Source: Clostridia bacterium
GTDB taxonomy: Bacteria; Bacillota; Clostridia; Christensenellales; Aristaeellaceae
Assembly: GCA_017938795.1 (NCBI GenBank)
Contig: JAGBAV010000111.1
Location: forward strand, 1-39,333
DNA: 39,333 nt
Direction of reading: 5' to 3'
Shown here: positions 8,366 through 17,816 of the stretch, piece after piece
Numbering within the stretch: the first letter of the stretch is position 1
Layout: each line of letters starts with the position of its first letter
Program-made: the position numbers and the translations under genes
The notes under the pieces: generated by a model
Told to the model about the DNA's origin: nothing
Seen by the model: only the letters and a program-made list of their open reading frames with translations
Database searches by the model: none

Positions 8366-8465
8366 GAGCCTTCTTTGCGCCCGATGCACCGGGGGAGAAA
8401 ATAACCGTCATGCTTTCACGCCGTCCTGTGTATATATGGAACGTAAGCAGAAGGAGGGGACGGGC

Positions 8466-9668
8466 GTGAGGATGATGAGGATGGCGGCTGCGCTGCTGGC
8501 GGCTGTGCTGCTGCCTGCGGCGTGCGCCGCGCAGACGGTGCAGACGGACGGCGAGGCGCAGCGCGCTGTGCCGGTGGAGATCTACGTGGCGCAGGATGCG
8601 ATGGACAGGGAAACGGCGGAGCGGCTGATGCAGCTGCTGGGTCAGGCGTTTGAGGAGGGCGCATTCACAGCGGTTTACGAGCAGGAGGCCGGCAGCCTGC
8701 GCGATCTGGTGATGGCGGACCGTGCGCCTGATGCGGCGATCTGCGCGCCGCATGAGGCTGTGCGCTGGGCGGCGGAGGGGATGCTCCTGCCGCTGGACGG
8801 GCTGATTGAGGATCTGGCCTGTGTCCAGCCGGAGGTCCTTGACGCCTGCGTGCTGGATGAGTCGCTCTTTATGGCGCCGCTGACGGCGCGCCACAGGCTC
8901 CTCGCGGTCAATGCGCGCATGGTGCATGACGCTGGTCTGGGCGCGCTGCTGGATGCGCAGGCCTGCCCGATGTGGTATCCGTCCCAGCTCAATCTGATTC
9001 TGGAGGAGCTTGCGGATACCCCGGGCATGGAGATCTGGCCCGCGCTCGGGGAGGACGGCATGGTGCGTGACGCCGATGCGCCGCTGGACTTTCTGCAGGC
9101 GCTCTACGGCGGGGAGGCGATCGCGCTCGCCGACGGGCACGGCACGCCGGTCGGTCTGCTCTCCTCGCTGGTCTGGCTGCAGGAGATGACGCGCTGCGGC
9201 ATGGTCGGCGTGAGCGGGGGGCGGCAGGCGGCGCTTGACCGCTTCCTTGACGGGGAGACGGCGCTGTTCATCGACTGGCACAGCGGCGACGAGGCGCGCT
9301 ATGCGGCGCGGCTGCATGCGGGCGGCGTGGAGCTGAGGACGATGCCGTATCCCTCTGCGACGGGGCTGAGCGCGCGCTCGTATGATCTGGCGGGCATATC
9401 GGTCTTTACCGGCGGCGGTGTACGGCAGACGGCGCTTGCGGTGCAGGCGGCGGCGTTCCTCTGCGGGGATGAGCGGGCGCTTTCGCTGCTTGGCGGGCGC
9501 GGCATCTGGCAGGACGGTGCATTCTGGCTGCGCGGGGTGAGCACGCACCCGTACGGTGCGACGCTGCGCATGCTCCTTGCCCGCGCACAGACGGAGGTGA
9601 TCGCCGGAGAGGCTGCGCCGCAGGAGGCGGTGGAGGCGCTGCGGGCTGCCGCGCTCACGCTTCCGTGA
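8466..9668 (+). CDS. Extracellular solute-binding protein (ABC type 1 family), orphan
   Basis: A 400-residue exported protein. The start is taken as GTG 8466, 6 bases after AAGGAGGGG; ATG 8472 and 8475 are alternatives. The N-terminus is a signal peptide (MMRMAAALLAAVLLPAAC), with a poor lipobox (PAAC), so lipid anchoring is uncertain. The mature part follows the type-1 sugar-binding-protein pattern: DLVMADRAPDAAICAP, EGMLLPLDGLIEDL, a central MAPLTARHRLLAVNARMV stretch equivalent to the 'pro-Tyr-Gly...YN' region, and a late GLSARSYDLAGISVF segment. It probably captures an oligosaccharide, but the ligand is unknown. No permease or ATPase gene is next to it, so it is an orphan in this window. 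No convincing sigma-A promoter was found in front of it; TATATA at 8431-8436 is the only AT-rich box. Confidence 0.8.
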   Translation: MRMMRMAAALLAAVLLPAACAAQTVQTDGEAQRAVPVEIYVAQDAMDRETAERLMQLLGQAFEEGAFTAVYEQEAGSLRDLVMADRAPDAAICAPHEAVRWAAEGMLLPLDGLIEDLACVQPEVLDACVLDESLFMAPLTARHRLLAVNARMVHDAGLGALLDAQACPMWYPSQLNLILEELADTPGMEIWPALGEDGMVRDADAPLDFLQALYGGEAIALADGHGTPVGLLSSLVWLQEMTRCGMVGVSGGRQAALDRFLDGETALFIDWHSGDEARYAARLHAGGVELRTMPYPSATGLSARSYDLAGISVFTGGGVRQTALAVQAAAFLCGDERALSLLGGRGIWQDGAFWLRGVSTHPYGATLRMLLARAQTEVIAGEAAPQEAVEALRAAALTLP

Positions 9669-9712
9669 CGCAGCGCCCCGGAAATGCGAAGAAAAGCGGA
9701 AAATTCTTGACA

Positions 9713-9760
9713 ATTTCGTAAAAATTTCTCTTGCAAAACACATACGGGCCGTGCTATAAT
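9713..9760 (+). promoter_or_regulatory. Promoter for rplS with AT-rich upstream element
   Basis: TTGCAA (9731-9736), an 18-base spacer and TATAAT (9755-9760), with TGC before the -10. The stretch 9713-9730 is almost all A/T and looks like an UP element, fitting a highly expressed ribosomal protein gene. Confidence 0.85.
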
Positions 9761-9767
9761 TGACCCC

Positions 9768-9841
9768 GTATGAAACGGACGTTCCGCTGTGGGCAAAGTC
9801 GCGCCGGACATGAACGTCTATGTGGAAAGGAGAAATCGACA
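9768..9841 (+). ncRNA. Structured leader of rplS (candidate L19 leader)
   Basis: The 5' leader between the predicted start (near 9767) and the rplS RBS can fold: GGACGTTC (9777-9784) pairs with GAACGTCT (9812-9819) over 8 bp with one G-T, enclosing a GC-rich inner region (TCCG...CGGA). L19 autoregulatory leaders are known upstream of rplS in Bacillota; a match to that family is inference from position and shape, not from a search. Confidence 0.45.
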
Positions 9842-10183
9842 ATGAGCGAGATCATTCGTGCGATCGAAAGCGAGCAGCTCAAGAAGGATCTTCCCAAGTT
9901 CAACGTGGGCGATACCCTGCGTGTCATGGTGAAGGTCGTTGAGGGCGAACGCGAGCGTCTGCAGGCCTTCGAGGGCATCTGCATCGCCAAGCGCAACGGC
10001 AGCGTCCGTGAGACCTTCACCCTGCGCCGTGTTTCCTACGGCATCGGTGTGGAGCGTACCTTCCCGCTGCATTCCCCGCGTCTTGATAAGATTACGGTGC
10101 TCCGCCGCGGCAAGGTTCGCCGTGCGAAGCTGTACTACCTGCGTAATCTGTCCGGCAAGGCCGCCAAGATTAAGGAGAGGTAA
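9842..10183 (+). CDS. rplS: 50S ribosomal protein L19
   Basis: A 113-residue ribosomal protein, full length, located at the 30S-50S interface. Typical motifs: [80 protein letters not shown] and C-terminal [12 protein letters not shown] 9842 is chosen, with AAAGGAG upstream; the longer frame from 9770 would translate through the structured leader. In most Bacillota rplS follows rpsP-rimM-trmD; here those genes are absent upstream and rplS has its own promoter and terminator. The downstream order rbgA-rnhB-yraN is the conserved remainder of that cluster. Confidence 0.98.
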   Translation: MSEIIRAIESEQLKKDLPKFNVGDTLRVMVKVVEGERERLQAFEGICIAKRNGSVRETFTLRRVSYGIGVERTFPLHSPRLDKITVLRRGKVRRAKLYYLRNLSGKAAKIKER

Positions 10184-10193
10184 TTGTGCTTTC

Positions 10194-10229
10194 AGGACCG
10201 CCGGATTTTCCGGCGGTCCTTTTCTCTTT
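10194..10229 (+). terminator. Terminator after rplS
   Basis: A perfect 12-bp stem (AGGACCGCCGGA, 10194-10205, with TCCGGCGGTCCT, 10209-10220), a TTT loop and a TTTTCTCTTT tail. Confidence 0.93.
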
Positions 10230-10340
10230 GCTGTTTTCCGGGCGCACCGCCCGATATGATATAGAAATATTTCCCGTCCGGCGCAACGGACGGCTGCGCT
10301 GCCCCGTCTATTAATCAGCGGCAGCGGAATGGAGCATACG

Positions 10341-11282
10341 ATGAATGATGATGTGATCCTGCGCGCAGAGGAAAAGAAGATCAACTGGTATCCCGGTCAT
10401 ATGGCCCGCGCAAAGCGCCTGCTGACCGACCAGCTCTCCCGCGTGGATGTGGTGGTGGAGCTGTGCGACGCGCGTATCCCGCGCGCCAGCCGCAACCCCG
10501 ACCTTGACGCGCTGGTCAAGGGGAAGAAGCGCCTGCTCGTGCTGGGCAAGGCGGACCTCGCCGAGGAGGGCGCGACCCGCGCATGGCTCGCGTATTACCG
10601 CTCGCAGGGGCTGGACGCGATGAGCTTTGACAGCGTGCGCGGCAGGCCGAAGGATGTGGTTGCGCGCATTGAGCGCGCGGCGAGCGAGGCTGTGGCGCGC
10701 ATGGCGGCGCGCGGCGTGAAGAAGACCGTGCGCGTGATGATCGTCGGCGTGCCGAATGTGGGAAAGTCCACCTTCACCAACCGCATCAACGGCGCATCCA
10801 TCGCCAAAACCGGCGACCGCCCCGGCGTCACGCGCAGCAACCAGTGGGTGCGCATCACCCCGTATCTGGAGCTGCTGGATACGCCCGGCCTGCTCTGGCC
10901 GAAGATCGACGATCAGCAGGATGCGCGCGCGCTGGCCTTTGTCGGCACGATCAACGACCAGATCATGGACCAGCAGATGCTGGCCATCCGCCTGCTGGAG
11001 CTGCTCATGCAGATCAAGCGCGATGCGGCGATCGCCCGCTTCAAGATTAAGGAGCCGGACGCGGCGGGCCTTGCCCTGCTGGAGAGCGCATGCCGCGGGC
11101 GCGGCTGGCTGATGCCCGGCGGCATCGCGGACACCGACCGCGGCGCAGCGGTCATTCTGGATGAATTCCGCGCAGGCAAGCTCGGCAGGCTGACGCTGCA
11201 GCGCGCGCCGGAAACCGAGAAGAAGGCCGAAAAGAAGCCGGAAGCAGGCCCGGAGCAGAAGAGCGAACACAACGAGGAATGA
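10341..11282 (+). CDS. rbgA: Ribosome biogenesis GTPase RbgA (YlqF)
   Basis: A 313-residue circularly permuted GTPase needed for late 50S assembly in Bacillota. Motif order is G4-G5-G1-G2-G3: GKAD in the G4 position (family consensus NKxD), then GVPNVGKST (G1), KTGDRPGVTRSNQW (G2 region) and LLDTPGLLWPK (G3). The family's catalytic His region WYPGHMAKA-like is present as WYPGHMARAKR. The C-terminus ends in a Lys/Glu-rich tail (about 25 residues). ATG 10341 has GGAG 6 bases upstream (10331-10334); ATG 10329 would place that GGAG inside the gene. It sits between rplS and rnhB as in other Bacillota. No clear promoter follows the rplS terminator; a weak -10 (TATGAT, 10255-10260) is the only candidate. 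The G4 Asn-to-Gly change is unusual. Confidence 0.93.
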   Translation: MNDDVILRAEEKKINWYPGHMARAKRLLTDQLSRVDVVVELCDARIPRASRNPDLDALVKGKKRLLVLGKADLAEEGATRAWLAYYRSQGLDAMSFDSVRGRPKDVVARIERAASEAVARMAARGVKKTVRVMIVGVPNVGKSTFTNRINGASIAKTGDRPGVTRSNQWVRITPYLELLDTPGLLWPKIDDQQDARALAFVGTINDQIMDQQMLAIRLLELLMQIKRDAAIARFKIKEPDAAGLALLESACRGRGWLMPGGIADTDRGAAVILDEFRAGKLGRLTLQRAPETEKKAEKKPEAGPEQKSEHNEE

Positions 11283-11310
11283 GCGCGGCATATGCCCGCG
11301 GAGGACGCCT

Positions 11311-11931
11311 ATGAAGAAAGACTGGAACGCCCGCCTTTTGGAGATCAGCGAGATGGACCGCCAGCTCTGGCAGGAGGGGCGCGCCTTTGCCGGCATTGAC
11401 GAGGCGGGCCGCGGCCCGCTGTGCGGCCCCGTTGCGGCGGCCTGCGTGGTGATGCCGCCGGAGCCGCTGCTGCTCTATGTCGACGACAGCAAGAAGCTCA
11501 GCGAGAAGCGCCGCGAGGAGCTCTATGACAGGATCATGGAGACGGCGGTCTACGCCCGCGTTGAGCTGGCGCAGCCGGAGGAAATCGACCGCGACAACAT
11601 CCTGCGCGCGACGATGCGCGCGATGGAGGATGCGGCGAAGGACGCCCCGTGCGATCTGTTCCTCGTGGATGCGGTATCAAAGCTGCGCGTGCCGGGCGAG
11701 GTGCGCGGTATCGTGCACGGCGATGCGCTGTGCTATTCCATCGCGGCGGCGTCGATCCTTGCAAAGGTGACGCGCGACCGCATCATGCGCGAGATGGACG
11801 CGCTCTATCCGCAGTATGGCTTTGCGAAGAACAAGGGCTACGGCACGGCGGAGCATATCGCTGCGCTGAAGGCATACGGACCCTGCCCGGCGCACAGGCG
11901 CTCCTTCATCGGCAACTTTGTGAAGGTGTGA
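11311..11931 (+). CDS. rnhB: Ribonuclease HII
   Basis: A 206-residue endonuclease that removes ribonucleotides and RNA primers from RNA-DNA hybrids. Catalytic residues are complete: D30-E31 in GIDEAGRGPLCGPV, DSKKLS at 59-64, D120 in LFLVDAVSK, and the GDALCYSIAAASILAKVTRDR helix that holds the fourth acidic residue. Length is normal. GGAGG lies about 9 bases before ATG 11311. The gene starts 28 bases after rbgA and ends 4 bases before yraN, so it is in the same operon. Confidence 0.96.
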   Translation: MKKDWNARLLEISEMDRQLWQEGRAFAGIDEAGRGPLCGPVAAACVVMPPEPLLLYVDDSKKLSEKRREELYDRIMETAVYARVELAQPEEIDRDNILRATMRAMEDAAKDAPCDLFLVDAVSKLRVPGEVRGIVHGDALCYSIAAASILAKVTRDRIMREMDALYPQYGFAKNKGYGTAEHIAALKAYGPCPAHRRSFIGNFVKV

Positions 11932-11935
11932 CGCG

Positions 11936-12295
11936 ATGGACGGCAGGACGGACGGCGTGCTCGGCGAGGTCCGGGCGGAGCAGTATCTTCAGGAGCAGGG
12001 CCTTCGCGTGATCGCGCGCAATGTGCATGCCCCCGGCGCGGAGATCGACCTCGTCGCCGAGGATGGGTCTGTGATCGCCTTTATCGAGGTGAAGCTGCGG
12101 CGCAGCGCGCGCGGCGGTCTCGCCCGCGAGGCGGTGACGCCCGCAAAGCAGCGGAGGATCTGCAAGGGCGCGCTGTACTATATGATGAAGAACGGCCTGA
12201 TGAATCGGCAGGCACGGTTTGATGTGTTGGAGATTCAGGGCGGACGCGTGACGTATATCCGCAATGCGTTCCCCTATCAGGGGCCGTCGTTCTGA
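11936..12295 (+). CDS. yraN: UPF0102 / YraN family nuclease-like protein
   Basis: A 119-residue cytoplasmic protein of the YraN (UPF0102) family with a restriction-endonuclease-like fold. The family signature is present: LGEVRAEQYLQEQGLRVIARN at the start, GAEIDLVAEDGSVIAFIEVKLR in the middle (the D-x-ExK nuclease-like core) and RFDVLEI near the end. It follows rnhB by 4 bases, a very common arrangement. Activity is not established for most members; a role in DNA processing is inference from fold and neighbourhood. Confidence 0.92.
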   Translation: MDGRTDGVLGEVRAEQYLQEQGLRVIARNVHAPGAEIDLVAEDGSVIAFIEVKLRRSARGGLAREAVTPAKQRRICKGALYYMMKNGLMNRQARFDVLEIQGGRVTYIRNAFPYQGPSF

Positions 12296-12322
12296 CGCGG
12301 CCGGATATCGGAGGCTTGATTG

Positions 12323-15300
12323 ATGAAGCATATGAACAGGCGTATGTGGCTGGCGGCCGGTGCGCTGCTGGCGGCGGTTCTGCTGCTGGCGGCTGCGCTG
12401 TTTGTCTTTGCCGGCGGCAGGGAGAAGCCTCTGCAGGAGGGGAATCTGCTGCGAAACGCCGACTTCTCGCAGGTGACGGACGGCATGCCCGACGGATGGA
12501 CGCCCGGCATGTGGGTGACCAGCGCCGGCGTATCCTTCCTGGAGGCGGCGACGATGGAGGACGGCAGCCCCGCTGTGCTGGTGGAGAATGCCGCGCTCAA
12601 CGACGCCCGCTTTGAGCAGACCGTCGCCGTGCGGCCGGAGTCCGTATACAGGCTCTCCGTCCGCGTCCGCGCGGAGGGATGCGATCCAGCGCGCATCGGC
12701 GCGAACGTCTCCTTCCTTGGGATCTATGGAACCAGCGAGGACGTCCACGACACGCAGGGCGGGGTTGAGACGCTGACGCTCTATGCGCGCACGGGCAAGG
12801 GGCAGACCGAGGCAACCGTCTGCCTGCGCGTGGGCGGCTACGGCTCGGAGAATACGGGCAAGGCATGGTTTGCCGGCGCGGAGCTTGTGCAGGTCGAGGA
12901 TGTGCCCATGGGCATGACCGTGCTGGATATCGCCCCGCCGGAGCCGACGAAGAAAGAGGACGCGAAGGACGGCGCAGGGATGACGATCCCGGCGCTTTCG
13001 CTGATTGCCGCCGTTTATCTGGCTGCCGCCGCTGCGGTCACGCTGTATCTGCTGCGCCCGCGCGCGGGGCTTGACGCGCAGGCGGGCTCCGGTACGGAGC
13101 TTTCCGTGCTGCTGCTGGCTGCCGCGCTGCTGCGCGTGGGGCTTGCGGCCTGCGTCCGGGGCTATGATGTGGATATGGGCTGCTTCGCCGCGTGGGCGGG
13201 GCGGATGGCTGCGCATGGCCCGATGGGCTTCTACGCGGAGGATTATTTCTGCGACTATCCCCCGGTGTATATGGCGGCGCTGGGCGCTGTGGGCCTGCTT
13301 GCCAATCTGCTCGGGGTGAATCTCGGGTCGATGGACGGGCAGTTCCTGCTCAAGGCGATCCCGATGCTGTGCGATATTGCGCTGGCCGCCGCAGTGTATC
13401 ATGCGGCGAAGGGCGTCATGGGCCGCCGCTGTGCGCTGGGCCTGTGCGCGCTGACGGCGTTCAATCCCGCGTTTGTCATCACCAGCAGCTGCTGGGGGCA
13501 GATTGATTCCCTGCTCGTTGTGCTGATCCTGCTGTTCCTTGCGCCGGCGCGCGAGGGGAAATGGCATCTGGCGATCCCGGCGTTCGCCTTCGCCGTGCTG
13601 ACCAAGCCGCAGGCGGGCCTGCTTGCGCCGCTGGGCGTCGCCGCGCTGTACAAGGATCTGCGTGCGGCGGAGGATCGCCGCGCTGCGGGCAGGCGCATGC
13701 TGACCGGCGTCGGTGCGGGTCTTGTGCTGACGCTGGCGGTCTCCCTGATCTTCAGGGGGGAGCAGGCGTCGTGGCTCTGGCTGTATGATATGTATGCCGA
13801 GACGCTTGCCAGCTATAATTTTGCGACGCTCTCCACGGGTAATCTGATGTTCCTGCTCGGCGGCAACTGGGTGGAGAATGCGCAGCGGCTTGCCGGCCCC
13901 GTGACCTATGGTCATCTGGGCTATGCGCTGATGGCGCTGTCCTTTGCTGCGGGCATTGCGGTCTATCTGCGCGGCGAGGGGCGCAGCCGCCTCTGGCTGA
14001 GCGCCGGGCTGACGATGCAGATGATCTTTGTGCTGGGCGCGAAGATGCATGAGCGCTACATCCTGCCTGCGCTTGTGCTGCTGGTGATGGCCTATATCGA
14101 GACCGGCGATGTGCGCGTGCTGATCAGCGCGCTGGCGGCCTCCGCGGCCGCGGCGGTCAATATCGGCGTGGTGCTGGCGTTTGATTATCTGGTTGCGCCG
14201 AATCTGTGGCTGGGCTATATCCTCTCCGCCGTGCAGCTTGCGGCGCTGGCGCTGAACGTCTATACGGCGGTTTCGCTGTCTGTTGGCTGCGCGCCTCTGC
14301 GCCTGCCGGAGCAGACGGAGCGTGTGCGCGAGGCGCATGAGGAGGATGAGCAGGACGCCCCGTGCGCCGCGCATATCCGCATGCGCCGCGAGCTGCTGCA
14401 TGCGCAGGAATACAGGCTGCGCCTGCGCCCGGCGGACTATGCCGTGATGCTGGCCATTACGGCGGTGTACGCGGCCGTCGCCTTCACGAATCTGGGCGCG
14501 ACGGACGCGCCGCAGACGGGCTACGCTTCTTCGGCGAAGGGCGAGACGGTGACGATCGATCTGGGCGCGGTGCATGAGGATTTCCGCATTTATTATTACG
14601 GCGGCATCTCCGATACGCAGTTCACCTTCGCGGTCTCCGACGACGGGCAGACCTTCAGCGAGGAGACGGGCGCGTACTTTGACCGCGGCGAGTGCTTCAA
14701 GTGGCTGGCTGTGCGCACGCCGCTCTATGCGGAGGACGGCGAGCGGGTCACCGGCGCGAGCGGCGGCATGCGCTCCTTCTCGGGCCGGTATCTGCGCGTG
14801 ACCTTTAACGGCGCGGGCGCGGACCTGTGTGAGGTTGCCGCTGTGACGGCGCAGGGCGAGGCGATCCCGGCTGCAGGCGCGGTATCTGCTGGGGCGCGCG
14901 AGGGCAGGGGCAGCGATCCGCTGCGGCTTGTGGATGAGCAGGATACCATCCCGCAGAAGCCTTCGTACCATAACTCCATGTACTTTGACGAGATCTACCA
15001 TGCGCGCACGGGCTACGAGCACGCGAACGCGCTCTCGACCTACGAGACGACGCACCCGCCGCTTGGCAAGGTCTTTATGAGCTGGTGCATCCGCCTGATG
15101 GGCATGACGCCGTTTGCGTGGCGCTTTGCCGGCGCGCTCTGCGGCGTGCTGATGCTCCCGGCAATGTATCTGCTGGCGATGACGCTGCTGCGCGATACGA
15201 AGTGGGCGGCGCTGAGCACGCTGCTGATGGCGGCGGACTGCATGCACTTCACGCAGACGCGCATTGCGACGATCGACTCCTTCCCGGTGCTGTTCATGAT

Positions 15301-16276
15301 GCTGATGTTCATGTTCATGGCGCGCTGGATGAGGATGAGCTTCTACCATCAGCGGCTGCGCGATACGTTCGTGCCGCTGGCGCTGTCCGGCGTGTTCATG
15401 GGTCTGGCGATTGCCAGCAAGTGGATCGGCTGCTATGGCGCGGTGGGCCTTGCGGTGCTGTTCTTTGCGCGGTTCTATGAGCTCTGGCGTCAGAGCGTCT
15501 ACGCGAAGGCGCACAGGGACGAACACCCGGCCTTCGAGCGCGCGGCCAGTCTCTTCCCGCGCTGCGGCGCGGCGACGATTGCGGCCTGCTGCGTGTTCTT
15601 CGTGCTGGTTCCCATTGCGATCTACATCGCCAGCTATATCCCGTACCTGCGCTATTACGGCGAGGTGAAGCTCAATGCGACCCTCTTCAGGCGCGTATGG
15701 GATGCGCAGGTGCTGATGTTTGACTACCATAAGAACCTCGTGGCGGAGCACTACTTCGCTTCCCCGTGGTATGAGTGGCCGCTGATCGTCAAGCCGATGT
15801 GGTATTACGCGGCGGACTACAAGGGCGCGGGCATGGCGTCCTCGATCCTCGCCTTCGGCAATCCTGCCGTCTGGTGGACGGGCCTTGCCGGGATTCTCTT
15901 CGTCCTTGGCTACAGCGTATACCGCTGCGCGATGCCGGCGATGCGCCTGATCCCGGGCAGGGACGATCATTATGACCGCGCGCTGCCGGTGATCGCGGTG
16001 GGCTTCCTCTCGGCGTATCTGCCGTGGGTGCTCGTCTCGCGCCTCACGTTCATCTATCATTACTTCGCGAGCGTGCCGTTCATCATCCTCGCGCTGGCGC
16101 AGGGGCTGCGCTATCTGCACAGGCACAGGCCGCGCACGGCGGTCGTGCTCGCTGCGCTGCTGGGCGCTGCTGCTGCTGCGCTGTTCATCGCGTTCTATCC
16201 GCTGGCGTCGGGGCTGGAGGTGCCGCGCGCGTGGTGCGATGCGGTCAGCTGGTTTGACAACTGGATGTGGTACTGA
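12323..16276 (+). CDS. Double-module GT-C glycosyltransferase (Gpi18-like + PMT-like)
   Basis: A very large 1317-residue polytopic membrane protein. Order: TM helix (~8-32); extracytoplasmic carbohydrate-binding-like beta domain (~38-195, opening NLLRNADFSQVTDGMPDGW); a first GT-C module (~220-690) with GYDVDMGCFAAW near 280 and DYPPVYM near 311, as in Gpi18-like mannosyltransferases; an F5/8-type beta domain (~727-860); and a second GT-C module (~885-1317) with MYFDEIYHARTGYE and THPPLGK, the acidic pair and HPPLGK motif of PMT/GT39 protein O-mannosyltransferases. Such enzymes use polyprenyl-phosphate sugars and act on the outer face of the membrane. ATG 12323 lies 8 bases after GGAGG (12310-12314). 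It follows yraN by 27 bases and precedes a UDP-sugar dehydrogenase by 59. Donor and acceptor are unknown; protein or wall-polymer glycosylation is likely. Confidence 0.85.
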   Translation: MKHMNRRMWLAAGALLAAVLLLAAALFVFAGGREKPLQEGNLLRNADFSQVTDGMPDGWTPGMWVTSAGVSFLEAATMEDGSPAVLVENAALNDARFEQTVAVRPESVYRLSVRVRAEGCDPARIGANVSFLGIYGTSEDVHDTQGGVETLTLYARTGKGQTEATVCLRVGGYGSENTGKAWFAGAELVQVEDVPMGMTVLDIAPPEPTKKEDAKDGAGMTIPALSLIAAVYLAAAAAVTLYLLRPRAGLDAQAGSGTELSVLLLAAALLRVGLAACVRGYDVDMGCFAAWAGRMAAHGPMGFYAEDYFCDYPPVYMAALGAVGLLANLLGVNLGSMDGQFLLKAIPMLCDIALAAAVYHAAKGVMGRRCALGLCALTAFNPAFVITSSCWGQIDSLLVVLILLFLAPAREGKWHLAIPAFAFAVLTKPQAGLLAPLGVAALYKDLRAAEDRRAAGRRMLTGVGAGLVLTLAVSLIFRGEQASWLWLYDMYAETLASYNFATLSTGNLMFLLGGNWVENAQRLAGPVTYGHLGYALMALSFAAGIAVYLRGEGRSRLWLSAGLTMQMIFVLGAKMHERYILPALVLLVMAYIETGDVRVLISALAASAAAAVNIGVVLAFDYLVAPNLWLGYILSAVQLAALALNVYTAVSLSVGCAPLRLPEQTERVREAHEEDEQDAPCAAHIRMRRELLHAQEYRLRLRPADYAVMLAITAVYAAVAFTNLGATDAPQTGYASSAKGETVTIDLGAVHEDFRIYYYGGISDTQFTFAVSDDGQTFSEETGAYFDRGECFKWLAVRTPLYAEDGERVTGASGGMRSFSGRYLRVTFNGAGADLCEVAAVTAQGEAIPAAGAVSAGAREGRGSDPLRLVDEQDTIPQKPSYHNSMYFDEIYHARTGYEHANALSTYETTHPPLGKVFMSWCIRLMGMTPFAWRFAGALCGVLMLPAMYLLAMTLLRDTKWAALSTLLMAADCMHFTQTRIATIDSFPVLFMMLMFMFMARWMRMSFYHQRLRDTFVPLALSGVFMGLAIASKWIGCYGAVGLAVLFFARFYELWRQSVYAKAHRDEHPAFERAASLFPRCGAATIAACCVFFVLVPIAIYIASYIPYLRYYGEVKLNATLFRRVWDAQVLMFDYHKNLVAEHYFASPWYEWPLIVKPMWYYAADYKGAGMASSILAFGNPAVWWTGLAGILFVLGYSVYRCAMPAMRLIPGRDDHYDRALPVIAVGFLSAYLPWVLVSRLTFIYHYFASVPFIILALAQGLRYLHRHRPRTAVVLAALLGAAAAALFIAFYPLASGLEVPRAWCDAVSWFDNWMWY

Positions 16277-16335
16277 TATCATAGAGGGGCGCGGAGCCGC
16301 CGCGCACGGATATGTACATAAGGGAGGAAACGCCC

Positions 16336-17655
<1,320 letters not shown>

Positions 17656-17668
17656 TAACAGCATAGAT

Positions 17669-17704
17669 CGCCGCAGACGGGGCATGCCTGTCTGCGGCGT
17701 TTTT
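17669..17704 (+). terminator. Terminator after the UDP-sugar dehydrogenase
   Basis: A 10-bp perfect outer stem (CGCCGCAGAC, 17669-17678, with GTCTGCGGCG, 17690-17699), extended inward by a few pairs, followed by TTTTT (17700-17704). Confidence 0.92.
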
Positions 17705-17708
17705 CTGC

Positions 17709-17737
17709 TTTCCATCGCTCTTCCTTTGTGCTATAAT
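17709..17737 (+). promoter_or_regulatory. Promoter for the polysaccharide operon
   Basis: TTTCCA (17709-17714), a 17-base spacer and TATAAT (17732-17737) with TGC before it (extended -10). The predicted start is near 17744, about 73 bases before the chosen GT2 start. Confidence 0.75.
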
Positions 17738-17816
17738 AAACTGATTCATTGTCGATAAACGGCTTGCGCCCGTGCGGCGCGCCGACGCATTTCTGATGAG
17801 GAAGTTGGGGAAGAGC

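Noticed and set aside
8301-8465. An N-terminal extension of the solute-binding protein from 8301
   Set aside because: It would put a non-signal sequence before a clear signal peptide and ignore the ribosome binding site at 8451-8459.
10274-10293. 7-bp inverted repeat CCGTCCG/CGGACGG before rbgA
   Set aside because: No T-tail and no matching partner elsewhere; too short to call an operator or riboswitch.
11906-16282. A 1458-codon open frame on the minus strand over the GT-C gene
   Set aside because: It is antisense to a well-supported membrane protein, its translation is Arg/His/Gln-rich low complexity with no recognisable domain, and it arises from the GC-rich codon use of the plus strand.
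16289-16305. GC-rich hairpin GCGCGG/CCGCGC between the GT-C and dehydrogenase genes
   Set aside because: Only 6 bp and no T-tract, so not a terminator; it does not break the operon.
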